From assembly GCF_000721935.1 (NCBI RefSeq), contig NZ_KL585411.1, positions 4,340 to 11,134 on the forward strand: a stretch of DNA of 6,795 bases, given 5' to 3'. This document shows positions 1 through 5,779 of this stretch, one piece after another. How positions within the stretch are numbered: position 1 is the first letter of the stretch; the number at the start of each line of letters is the position of its first letter. This DNA is from Streptomyces sp. NRRL WC-3549. GTDB taxonomy: Bacteria; Actinomycetota; Actinomycetes; Streptomycetales; Streptomycetaceae. The notes under the pieces are model-generated. The model saw only the letters and a list, made by a program, of their open reading frames with translations, was not told the DNA's origin and did not search any database. The position numbers and the translations under genes are program-made.

Positions 1-498
1 CTGCCGCTGCCGAAGTCGTTGCGGCCCGGCCGGGTGTGGCTGGCCTCGCTCGGGATGTGCCGGGTGGAGCCGTTGCCGGGCGGCTGGCTGGTGCAGGTCT
101 CCGAGGGCCACGGGGACACTCCGCCGCGCCGGGTCGTGCTGGACCTGAGCCGGGAGCGGGGGCTGCTGGCGCACGTGGCGGGGCCGGTGGGCACCTGGAC
201 CGTGAAGCTCTCGCCGCGGCACGCGGAGCTGCTGTACGCGCTGGCCGTGCACCGGGAGGGGCGCACCGCGGCGGAACTGGCCCGGGACGTCTTCGGCGAC
301 CCGACCAGGACGGTGACCGTACGGGCCGAGATCTCGCGGGTGCGCCGCCACCTGGCGGAGGTGCTCGCCCACCGCCCGTACCGCTTCGGCGACGGCGTCG
401 AGGTGGAGGTGGTCCACCCCGCCCATCCGGCGGATCTGCTGCCCCGCTCGACGGCTCCGGTGGTGGTCAGGGCGCGTGCGGCCGCGGGGCCGGCCTGA
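1..498 (+). CDS. C-terminal part of a winged-helix regulator (5' end outside window)
   Basis: The frame is open from base 1 to the TGA at 496-498, so this is the last 165 residues of a longer protein; the first in-frame start-like codons lie inside it and are not believable as the true start. Residues about 60-125 of the fragment look like a winged helix-turn-helix: a helix beginning LSPRHAELLYALAVHREG, then TAAELARDVFGD, then the recognition-like helix TVRAEISRVRRHL followed by a strand/wing with PYRF. In actinomycetes this kind of C-terminus is, from memory, found on GAF-domain regulators, but the N-terminal sensor domain is not in the window, so that assignment is inference. The tail is Ala/Arg/Val-rich and probably disordered. 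The gene ends 55 nt before the acetyltransferase and has no visible link to the sulfur operon. Confidence 0.75.
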   Translation: MPLPKSLRPGRVWLASLGMCRVEPLPGGWLVQVSEGHGDTPPRRVVLDLSRERGLLAHVAGPVGTWTVKLSPRHAELLYALAVHREGRTAAELARDVFGDPTRTVTVRAEISRVRRHLAEVLAHRPYRFGDGVEVEVVHPAHPADLLPRSTAPVVVRARAAAGPA

Positions 499-553
499 GG
501 GTTGCCGGGGCCCGGTGTGGGGGCCGGGAGGGGCGCGTGGTTTTCTGGCCGCC

Positions 554-1171
554 ATGAGCAACGCCACGCGCCCCGCCGCCTCCGCCGCCACCTCCGAGGT
601 GACGATCTGGTCCCTGGAGCAGACCTCGCCCTCCGATCTGCGTCCGGCCGCCGCCCCGGCGGGCGATGTGCGGATCGTACGGTCCGGTACCCCGCTGCCG
701 GAGTTCAGCCGGTTCCTCTACACGGCCGTGGGCGGGGACGTCCGGTGGACCGACCGGCTCGGGATGTCGTACGCCCAGTGGCAGGAGATCCTCCAGCGGC
801 CGGGCGCCGAGACCTGGGTGGCGTACGAGGAGGGGACGCCCGCCGGGTTCATCGAGCTCGACGCCCAGGAGGGCGGTGTGGTCGAGATCGTGTACTTCGG
901 GCTGATCCCGGCCTTCCGGGGCCGCCGGATCGGCGGCCACCTCCTGTCCTACGGGGTGGCCCGCGCCTGGGACCTGGCCGAGCGGCACGAGGGCCTGCCC
1001 GCGACCACCCGGGTGTGGCTGCACACCTGCTCCGACGACGGCCCGCACGCCATGGGCAACTACCTGCGCCGGGGGTTCCGGCTCTTCGACACCCGGACCG
1101 AGCAGGAGCCCGACGTCGAGGCCCCCGGCCCCTGGCCCGGGGCGTACCCGGCTTCCGCTCCCGGAGCCTGA
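554..1171 (+). CDS. GNAT-family N-acetyltransferase
   Basis: A 205-residue protein of the GCN5-related acetyltransferase type, expected to move an acetyl group from acetyl-CoA to an amine; the substrate cannot be told. The acetyl-CoA site (motif A) is clear: strand VVEIVYFGLIPAF, then RGRRIG at residues 122-127 and helix GGHLLSYGVARAW, with Arg125 where many members have Gly. The preceding strand ETWVAYEEGTPAGFIEL and the late segment NYLRRGFRLFDTR (the usual GNAT Y-x-x-x-G-F region) complete the fold. The first about 35 residues are Ala/Ser/Thr/Pro-rich and look unstructured. I chose ATG 554 because the protein-like composition begins there; an in-frame ATG at 476 would overlap the previous gene. 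The start is uncertain: the nearest Shine-Dalgarno-like run, GGAGG at 527-531, is about 22 nt away. The gene stands alone between a regulator and a terminator-like hairpin. Confidence 0.85.
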   Translation: MSNATRPAASAATSEVTIWSLEQTSPSDLRPAAAPAGDVRIVRSGTPLPEFSRFLYTAVGGDVRWTDRLGMSYAQWQEILQRPGAETWVAYEEGTPAGFIELDAQEGGVVEIVYFGLIPAFRGRRIGGHLLSYGVARAWDLAERHEGLPATTRVWLHTCSDDGPHAMGNYLRRGFRLFDTRTEQEPDVEAPGPWPGAYPASAPGA

Positions 1172-1177
1172 GACCGG

Positions 1178-1210
1178 GTCCGGCCGGGCCGCCCGCCGAC
1201 TCGGCCGGAC
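1178..1210 (+). terminator. Terminator-like hairpin after the acetyltransferase gene
   Basis: GTCCGGCCG (1178-1186) and CGGCCGGAC (1202-1210) are perfect inverted repeats. A G-U pair (1187/1201) and a G-C pair (1188/1200) lengthen the stem to 11 pairs with an 11-nt loop. It begins 7 nt after the acetyltransferase stop codon. There is no T-run after it, which is common for terminators of high-GC actinomycetes. It separates the acetyltransferase from the sulfur operon transcript. Confidence 0.6.
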
Positions 1211-1224
1211 GTGACGGAGACCAC

Positions 1225-1285
1225 CCATCTCGCATGTCGGGACCATCTCGTCCACATAATGGATCGTAGTGGACTGGCCCGAGAT
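1225..1285 (+). promoter_or_regulatory. Probable promoter/operator region of the cys operon
   Basis: Three things coincide in the A/T-richest stretch of this intergenic region. First, CCATCTCG occurs twice (1225-1232 and 1243-1250), 18 bp apart. Second, GTCCAC (1250-1255) and GTGGAC (1269-1274) form an inverted repeat 19 bp centre to centre, about two helix turns, and ATCTC (1245-1249) / GAGAT (1281-1285) adds an outer pair. Third, CATAAT (1255-1260) and TAGTGG (1267-1272) are possible -10 boxes inside that repeat. I see no good -35 hexamer at the right distance, so the promoter is inferred from position. A regulator bound to the inverted repeat would cover the -10 region. It resembles neither the corynebacterial McbR site (TAGAC-N6-GTCTA) nor any site I can name. 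Confidence 0.4.
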
Positions 1286-1305
1286 CCGCGTGCCACGCTT
1301 CCGCC

Positions 1306-1389
1306 ATGCCTGGAACTGGAATTGCCTTGGTGAGTCGGCGGCACGTCGACCTCGGCCGCATGTCCAGCGCCATCTGTCCGGCCCGCTGA
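1306..1389 (+). CDS. Short leader peptide upstream of cysI (putative cysteine-sensing attenuator peptide)
   Basis: A 27-codon reading frame beginning M-P-G-T-G and holding the core SRRHVDLGRM, then SSAICPAR and a TGA stop at 1387-1389. Peptides with an R-R-H-V-D-L core are, from memory, annotated as putative leader peptides in front of sulfur and transport genes in actinomycetes. The single cysteine codon (1375-1377, residue 24) lies three codons before the stop and is TGT, whereas every Cys codon I checked in the neighbouring genes is TGC. The start is uncertain: ATG 1306 has no Shine-Dalgarno sequence, while the in-frame GTG at 1330, giving 19 residues, has TGGAA (1317-1321) about 8 nt upstream. 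The likely role is cis-regulation: ribosome stalling at the Cys codon when charged tRNA-Cys is scarce would change folding of the 116-nt RNA before cysI. That mechanism is inferred. Confidence 0.7.
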   Translation: MPGTGIALVSRRHVDLGRMSSAICPAR

Positions 1390-1430
1390 GAGTCTTCCAG
1401 CACCGCCGCGCCCCCTTTCCCCGCACCACC

Positions 1431-1484
1431 CCTGCGCACCGCCGCGCCTGACGCGAGTGTGCAGGTCAAAGCCGCCCTCCTGCA
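1431..1484 (+). promoter_or_regulatory. Two mutually exclusive RNA hairpins between leader peptide and cysI
   Basis: Hairpin A pairs CCTGCGCAC (1431-1439) with GTGTGCAGG (1457-1465), nine pairs including one G-U. An inner stem CGCG/CGCG (1443-1446 with 1452-1455) closes a 5-nt loop. Hairpin B pairs TGCAGG (1460-1465), the same bases that form the 3' arm of A, with CCTGCA (1479-1484). A and B cannot form together. Hairpin B ends 5 nt before the cysI Shine-Dalgarno GAAGGA (1490-1495), so the choice between them could affect access to that site. The arrangement of leader peptide, alternative hairpins and gene is that of an attenuator, but no folding calculation was made. Confidence 0.45.
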
Positions 1485-1505
1485 GTCCCGAAGGACGTAT
1501 TCGCC

Positions 1506-3200
1506 ATGTCCAGCACCGAACAGCCTGCTACTGCCACGCCCCGCCGCAAGGTGAGCCGGCACCGTGGTGAAGGTCAGTGGGCCATGGGGCACTTCACTCC
1601 CCTCAACGGGAACGAGCAGTTCAAGAAGGACGACGACAGTCTCAATGTCCGGACACGCATTGAGACGATCTACTCCCAGCGCGGCTTCGACTCGATCGAC
1701 CCGAACGACCTGCGCGGACGCATGCGCTGGTGGGGCCTGTACACACAGCGCCGGGCGGGCATCGACGGCGGCAAGACCGCGGTGCTGGAGCCGGAGGAGC
1801 TGGAGGACTCCTACTTCATGATGCGGGTGCGCATCGACGGCGGACGGCTGACGACCGCTCAACTCCGGGCGATCGGCGAGGTGTCCGAGCAGTACGCGCG
1901 CGGCACCGCCGACGTCACCGACCGGCAGAACATCCAGATGCACTGGATCCGCATCGAGGACGTCCCGGCGATCTGGGAGAAGCTGGAGGCCGTCGGGCTC
2001 TCCACCACGGAGGCGTGCGGCGACTGCCCGCGCGTGATCATCGGTTCCCCGGTGGCGGGCATCGCGGCCGACGAGATCGTCGACGGCACGAGCGCGGTGG
2101 ACGAGATCCACGAGCGGTACATCGGCAGCCCCGAATTCTCCAACCTGCCCCGCAAGTTCAAGACCGCCATCTCCGGGTCGCCCGTCCAGGACGTGGTGCA
2201 CGAGATCAACGACGTCTCCTTCGTCGGCGTCGAGCACCCCGAGCACGGCCCCGGTTTCGACCTCTGGGTCGGCGGCGGGCTCTCCACCAATCCTCGGCTG
2301 GCCGAACGCCTCGGCGCCTGGGTGCCGTTGGAGGAGGTCGCGGACGTCTGGGCGGGTGTCGTCGGCATCTTCCGCGACTACGGATACCGCCGGCTGCGCA
2401 ACCGCGCCCGGCTGAAGTTCCTGGTCGCCGACTGGGGTGTCGCCAAGTTCCGCCAGGTGCTGGAGGACGAGTACCTGAAGCGTCCCCTGCTGGACGGGCC
2501 CGCCCCCGCCGAGCCCTCCTCCCGCTGGCGTGACCACATCGGTGTCCACCCGCAGCAGGACGGCCGCTTCTACGTCGGCTTCGCCCCGCGCGTCGGCCGG
2601 GTGGACGGTTCCACCCTGGCCAAGATCGCGGAACTGGCCGAGGCGCACGGTTCGGGACGGGTGCGCACCACCGTCGAGCAGAAGATGATCGTCCTCGACG
2701 TGGAACAGGACCGGGTCGAGTCGCTCACCGCCGGGCTGGAGGCGCTGGACTTCCAGGTCCACCCCTCCCCGTTCCGGCGCGGGACGATGGCCTGCACCGG
2801 CATCGAGTTCTGCAAGCTGGCGATCGTCGAGACGAAGGCGCGCGGCGCCGCGCTCATCGACGAACTGGAGCGCCGCCTCCCGGACTTCGACGAGCCGCTC
2901 ACCATCAACATCAACGGCTGCCCCAACGCCTGCGCCCGCATCCAGACGGCGGACATCGGCCTCAAGGGCCAGCTGATGCTGGACGCCGACGGCAACCAGG
3001 TGGAGGGCTACCAGGTGCATCTCGGCGGCGCGCTGGGCCTGGACGCCGGCTTCGGCCGCAAGGTCCGCGGCCTGAAGGTCACCTCCGCCGAACTCCCCGA
3101 CTACGTCGAGCGGGTGCTCGGCAGGTTCCAGGAGGAGCGCGAGGACGGCGAGCGCTTCGCCGCCTGGGCGGCCCGCGCCGGTGCGGAGTCCCTGTCATGA
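1506..3200 (+). CDS. cysI: Assimilatory sulfite reductase, ferredoxin-dependent siroheme/4Fe-4S type
   Basis: A 564-residue cytoplasmic enzyme reducing sulfite to sulfide with six electrons, the last inorganic step before cysteine synthesis. The family's two ferredoxin-like half-domains alternate with two siroheme/4Fe-4S domains. The cluster ligands are visible as C-x5-C at Cys430/Cys436 (ACTGIEFCK) and C-x3-C at Cys472/Cys476 (NGCPNACAR). Near the N-terminus RWWGLYTQR contains Tyr79, and TTEACGDCPR contains Cys171. These match, with a constant offset of ten, the Tyr69-Cys161 covalent pair of Mycobacterium tuberculosis NirA/SirA, which supports sulfite rather than nitrite reductase. The length agrees with that single-chain type. 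ATG 1506 has GAAGGA at 1490-1495, 10 nt upstream. The stop overlaps the next start as ATGA. No reductase partner gene is in the window, so electrons probably come from a ferredoxin. Confidence 0.95.
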   Translation: MSSTEQPATATPRRKVSRHRGEGQWAMGHFTPLNGNEQFKKDDDSLNVRTRIETIYSQRGFDSIDPNDLRGRMRWWGLYTQRRAGIDGGKTAVLEPEELEDSYFMMRVRIDGGRLTTAQLRAIGEVSEQYARGTADVTDRQNIQMHWIRIEDVPAIWEKLEAVGLSTTEACGDCPRVIIGSPVAGIAADEIVDGTSAVDEIHERYIGSPEFSNLPRKFKTAISGSPVQDVVHEINDVSFVGVEHPEHGPGFDLWVGGGLSTNPRLAERLGAWVPLEEVADVWAGVVGIFRDYGYRRLRNRARLKFLVADWGVAKFRQVLEDEYLKRPLLDGPAPAEPSSRWRDHIGVHPQQDGRFYVGFAPRVGRVDGSTLAKIAELAEAHGSGRVRTTVEQKMIVLDVEQDRVESLTAGLEALDFQVHPSPFRRGTMACTGIEFCKLAIVETKARGAALIDELERRLPDFDEPLTININGCPNACARIQTADIGLKGQLMLDADGNQVEGYQVHLGGALGLDAGFGRKVRGLKVTSAELPDYVERVLGRFQEEREDGERFAAWAARAGAESLS

Positions 3201-3376
3201 GCGAGCGGGCCGCGCCGTTCCACTGCCCGTACTGCGGCGAGGAGGACCTGCGCCCGCACGAGGCCGGGCACGGCGCGTGGGAATGCGCTTCCTGCAACCG
3301 CGCGTTCCAGCTGAAGTTCCTGGGCCTGCTGACCCGCGGCCTGAAGCGCGACGCCGTGGAAGGGGACGGGGCATGA
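3197..3376 (+). CDS. Small four-cysteine (zinc-ribbon or rubredoxin-like) protein of the sulfur operon
   Basis: A 59-residue protein with two C-x-x-C knuckles, Cys10/Cys13 (HCPYCGEED) and Cys30/Cys33 (WECASCNRAF), 16 residues apart. It ends in a basic, leucine-rich helix (LKFLGLLTRGLKR) and an acidic tip. The four cysteines would fit a zinc ribbon or a rubredoxin-like single iron; the pattern is not that of a 4Fe-4S ferredoxin. There is no signal peptide or membrane segment. ATG 3197 overlaps the cysI stop (ATGA) and has GGAG at 3185-3188; its own stop overlaps the cysH start (ATGA), so it is translationally coupled to both. In Corynebacterium glutamicum a small ferredoxin-like gene, cysX, lies at the same place between cysI and cysH. 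A role as electron carrier or assembly helper for CysI or CysH is therefore plausible, but this is inference from position. Confidence 0.85.
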   Translation: MSERAAPFHCPYCGEEDLRPHEAGHGAWECASCNRAFQLKFLGLLTRGLKRDAVEGDGA

Positions 3377-4089
3377 CGGACACTCCGCAGACCGGCACGC
3401 TCACCGACGAGGAGCTGAGGGAGCTCGCCGAGCGGGCCGGGCGCGAGCTGGAGGACGCCTCCGCGCTCGACATCCTGAAGTGGGCCGCCGAGACCTTCGG
3501 CCCCCGCTTCTGCGTCACCTCCTCCATGGAGGACGCGGTCGTCACCCACCTCGCCTCCCGGGTGCTTCCCGGGGTGGACGTGGTGTTCCTCGACACCGGC
3601 TACCACTTCGAGGAGACCATCGGCACCCGGGACGCGGTGGACGCCGTGATGGACGTCAACGTCATCACGCTGACGCCACGTCAGACGGTGGCCGAGCAGG
3701 ACGCCCGGTACGGGGCGAAGCTGCACGACCGGGACCCCGACCTGTGCTGCGCGCTGCGCAAGGTCAAGCCGCTCGAAGAGGGCCTGACCGGGTACACCGC
3801 CTGGGCCACCGGGCTCCGCCGCGAGGAGTCCCCGACCCGGGCGAACATTCCGGTCGTCGGCTGGGACGCCAGGCGCCGCAAGGTGAAGGTCTCCCCGATC
3901 GCCCGCTGGACCCAGGACGAGGTGGACGCCTACGTCGCCGAACACGGCGTACTGACCAACCCGCTGCTGACGGACGGCTACGCCTCCGTCGGCTGCGCGC
4001 CCTGCACCCGGCGGGTGCTGGAGGGCGAGGACGCCCGGGCCGGCCGCTGGGCCGGGCGCGGAAAGACGGAATGCGGGCTGCACGGCTGA
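3373..4089 (+). CDS. cysH: Assimilatory adenylyl-sulfate (APS) reductase, iron-sulfur type
   Basis: A 238-residue cytoplasmic enzyme reducing activated sulfate to sulfite and AMP with electrons from thioredoxin. The nucleotide loop SSMEDAV starts at Ser50, replacing the SGGKDS of the related CysD fold, and is followed by VFLDTGYHFEET. Two cysteine pairs, Cys125-Cys126 (DLCCALRKVKPL) and Cys208/Cys211 (GCAPCTR), are the 4Fe-4S ligands that mark APS reductases; the PAPS-only enterobacterial CysH lacks them. The C-terminal ECGLHG carries the catalytic Cys234. From family knowledge some such enzymes, as in Bacillus subtilis, accept both APS and PAPS, so the substrate is not fully settled by sequence. 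ATG 3373 overlaps the stop of the small protein gene and follows a good Shine-Dalgarno, AGGGGAC at 3361-3367. A longer frame extends upstream to 3181 but is a shadow of the small gene. Confidence 0.95.
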   Translation: MTDTPQTGTLTDEELRELAERAGRELEDASALDILKWAAETFGPRFCVTSSMEDAVVTHLASRVLPGVDVVFLDTGYHFEETIGTRDAVDAVMDVNVITLTPRQTVAEQDARYGAKLHDRDPDLCCALRKVKPLEEGLTGYTAWATGLRREESPTRANIPVVGWDARRRKVKVSPIARWTQDEVDAYVAEHGVLTNPLLTDGYASVGCAPCTRRVLEGEDARAGRWAGRGKTECGLHG

Positions 4090-4101
4090 TGACGACTGAT
4101 C

Positions 4102-4106
4102 AGGAG
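4102..4106 (+). promoter_or_regulatory. Ribosome binding site that decides the cysC start
   Basis: AGGAG lies 6 nt before ATG 4113. The upstream in-frame ATG at 4089, which overlaps the cysH stop as TGATG, has no comparable site and would put this AGGAG inside the coding sequence. Translation from 4089 by coupling remains possible and would add eight residues (MTTDQEIP). Confidence 0.6.
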
Positions 4107-4112
4107 ATACCG

Positions 4113-4658
4113 ATGAGCGTGACGGAGACGGGGGCCACGGTGTGGCTCACCGGTCTGCCGAGCGCGGGCAAGACCACCATCGCCTACGAGCTGGCCGGCC
4201 GGCTGCGGGGCGAGGGCCACCGGGTCGAGGTGCTGGACGGCGACGAGATCCGGGAGTTCCTCTCCGCGGGCCTCGGCTTCTCCCGCGAGGACCGGCACAC
4301 CAACGTGGCCCGGATCGGCTTCGTCGCCGGACTGCTGGCGGCCCACGGCGTGAAGGTGCTCGTCCCGGTCATCGCCCCGTACGCCGACAGCCGCGCCGCG
4401 GTCCGGAGACGTCACCTGACCGGGGGCACCACCTACCTGGAGGTGCACGTCGCGACGCCGGTCGAGGTGTGCTCGGTCCGGGACGTGAAGGGGCTGTACG
4501 CCAAGCAGGCGGCGGGCGAACTCACCGGTCTCACCGGGGTCGACGACCCCTACGAGGCGCCCGAGTCGCCGGACCTGCGGATCGAATCGCACCAGCAGAC
4601 CGTGCAGGAGTCCGCAGCGGCGCTGCACGCGCTGCTCACCGAGAGGGGCCTGGCGTGA
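4113..4658 (+). CDS. cysC: Adenylyl-sulfate (APS) kinase
   Basis: A 181-residue P-loop kinase that phosphorylates APS at the 3' position using ATP to give PAPS. The Walker A motif GLPSAGKTT covers residues 14-22. It is followed by the family's DGDEIREFLSAGLGF and the APS-binding SREDRHTNVARIG. Further on come VLVPVIAPYADSRAAVR, then VEVCSVRDVKGLYAKQ and the lid region GLTGVDDPYEAPESPDL. All usual elements are present and the length is typical for a free-standing CysC, not fused to CysN. The start at 4113 is chosen for its AGGAG; 4089 is the alternative. The stop overlaps the cysD GTG start as GTGA. With an APS-type CysH next door, PAPS is not needed for sulfate reduction, so the product may supply sulfotransferases or relieve APS build-up. 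Confidence 0.95.
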   Translation: MSVTETGATVWLTGLPSAGKTTIAYELAGRLRGEGHRVEVLDGDEIREFLSAGLGFSREDRHTNVARIGFVAGLLAAHGVKVLVPVIAPYADSRAAVRRRHLTGGTTYLEVHVATPVEVCSVRDVKGLYAKQAAGELTGLTGVDDPYEAPESPDLRIESHQQTVQESAAALHALLTERGLA

Positions 4659-5590
4659 GCACCGTCACCACCGTGCCGGAAGGCACCGACCACCCGTACG
4701 CGCTCAGCCACCTGGACTCGCTGGAGTCCGAGGCGGTGCACATCTTCCGTGAGGTGGCGGGTGAGTTCGAGCGGCCGGTGATCCTGTTCTCCGGCGGCAA
4801 GGACTCGATCCTGATGCTGCACCTCGCGCTGAAGGCGTTCGCGCCCGCGGCGATCCCGTTCTCCCTGCTGCACGTCGACACCGGGCACAACTTCCCCGAG
4901 GTCCTCGACTACCGCGACCGCACCGTCGAGAAGCACGGTCTGCGGCTGCACATCGCCTCCGTCCAGGACTACATCGACGCGGGCACCCTGCGCGAGCGTC
5001 CCGACGGCACCCGCAACCCGCTCCAGACCGTCCCGCTGACCGAGGCCATCCAGCAGCACCGCTTCGACGCCGTGTTCGGCGGCGGGCGCCGCGACGAGGA
5101 GAAGGCCCGCGCCAAGGAGCGCGTCTTCTCGCTGCGCGACGAGTTCTCCCAGTGGGACCCGCGCCGCCAGCGCCCGGAGCTCTGGCAGCTGTACAACGGC
5201 CGCCACGCGCCCGGTGAGCACGTCCGCGTCTTCCCCATCTCCAACTGGACCGAGCTGGACGTCTGGCAGTACATCGCACGGGAGGGCATCGAGCTCCCCG
5301 GGATCTACTTCGCCCACGACCGCGAGGTCTTCGACCGCAACGGCATGTGGCTCACCGCCGGCGACTGGGGCGGCCCCAAGGAGCACGAGAGCGTCGAGCG
5401 GCGCCGGGTCCGCTACCGCACCGTCGGCGACATGTCCTGCACGGGGGCCGTCGACTCCGACGCCACCACCCTGGACGCCGTGATCACGGAGATCGCCGCC
5501 TCCCGGCTCACCGAACGCGGCGCCACCCGCGCCGACGACAAGATGTCCGAGGCCGCGATGGAAGACCGCAAGCGTGAGGGGTACTTCTGA
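4655..5590 (+). CDS. cysD: Sulfate adenylyltransferase (ATP sulfurylase) small subunit
   Basis: A 311-residue catalytic subunit that joins sulfate and ATP to APS and pyrophosphate, in a complex with the GTPase CysN. The PP-loop motif SGGKDS lies at residues 46-51 within VILFSGGKDSILMLHLALKA. It is followed by LLHVDTGHNFPEV, the conserved FGGGRRDEEKARAKER and the block VRVFPISNWTELDVWQYI, and the protein ends in the family's typical KREGYF. Nothing is missing. It starts with GTG at 4655, overlapping the cysC stop by GTGA; GAGAGGGG at 4641-4648 supplies the ribosome binding site 6 nt upstream. The partner cysN does not overlap it but begins 189 nt further on, the only large gap in the operon. 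Confidence 0.96.
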   Translation: MSTVTTVPEGTDHPYALSHLDSLESEAVHIFREVAGEFERPVILFSGGKDSILMLHLALKAFAPAAIPFSLLHVDTGHNFPEVLDYRDRTVEKHGLRLHIASVQDYIDAGTLRERPDGTRNPLQTVPLTEAIQQHRFDAVFGGGRRDEEKARAKERVFSLRDEFSQWDPRRQRPELWQLYNGRHAPGEHVRVFPISNWTELDVWQYIAREGIELPGIYFAHDREVFDRNGMWLTAGDWGGPKEHESVERRRVRYRTVGDMSCTGAVDSDATTLDAVITEIAASRLTERGATRADDKMSEAAMEDRKREGYF

Positions 5591-5779
5591 CGGCGCCGGT
5601 GCCGGCCGCGCCGGGGTCGCGTACCCCGGCACCGCACCCCGCCGCGTAGTCACCCCCGCCACGGTCCCTTCCCCGTCCTGCGCCCCGTGATGCCCCCCCA
5701 CCGCCCGACCGGCGCGGGAGGGGCCCCACCGCCGTACCCCGCTTCCCGATCCGGCCTGATCCACACGAGAGGCCCGCCC
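5591..5779 (+). other. 189-nt gap between cysD and cysN
   Basis: This is the only gap of any length in the operon, and it separates the genes of the two ATP sulfurylase subunits. It contains the hairpin listed separately near its start, then a C-rich stretch (about 5632-5720) and, at its end, the cysN Shine-Dalgarno GAGAGG (5767-5772). No believable gene or promoter was seen. The frame of cysD happens to stay open from its TGA through to cysN, but the 63 intervening codons are mostly Arg and Pro with codons unlike the neighbours, so I read the gap as non-coding. Confidence 0.6.
5610..5630 (+). terminator. Perfect 8-bp hairpin just after cysD (possible partial terminator or processing site)
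   Basis: GCCGGGGT (5610-5617) and ACCCCGGC (5623-5630) pair perfectly around the 5-nt loop CGCGT, 19 nt after the cysD stop. The 3' arm overlaps a second possible pairing, GGTGCCGG (5598-5605) with CCGGCACC (5626-5633), so two folds compete. No T-run follows. It could reduce read-through into cysN, block 3'-5' decay of the upstream message or mark a cleavage site; sequence alone does not say which. Confidence 0.45.

Noticed and set aside
476..553. Upstream start (ATG 476) for the acetyltransferase
   Set aside because: The extra 26 residues are Gly/Arg/Pro-rich, overlap the end of the previous gene and do not look like part of the GNAT fold.
1269..1451. 60-codon + strand frame overlapping the leader peptide in another frame
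   Set aside because: It has no ribosome binding site, its Arg/Pro-rich end is low complexity, and the 1306-1389 frame has a recognisable leader-peptide core instead.
1392..1496. Possible anti-Shine-Dalgarno pairing of GTCTT (1392-1396) just after the leader stop with AGGAC (1492-1496)
   Set aside because: Only five pairs, one of them G-U, followed by a mismatch; too weak to call without folding or covariation support.
849..3020. Long open frame on the - strand across the acetyltransferase, leader region and cysI
   Set aside because: It lies opposite the strongly supported cysI gene, has low-complexity Arg/Gly/Ala/Val-rich composition with no recognisable domain, and is the usual antisense shadow of high-GC coding DNA.
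5687..5779. Earlier cysN starts at GTG 5687 or ATG 5690
   Set aside because: They would add a Pro/Arg-rich extension not expected in CysN, whereas ATG 5780 has a good GAGAGG 7 nt upstream and begins right before the G domain.
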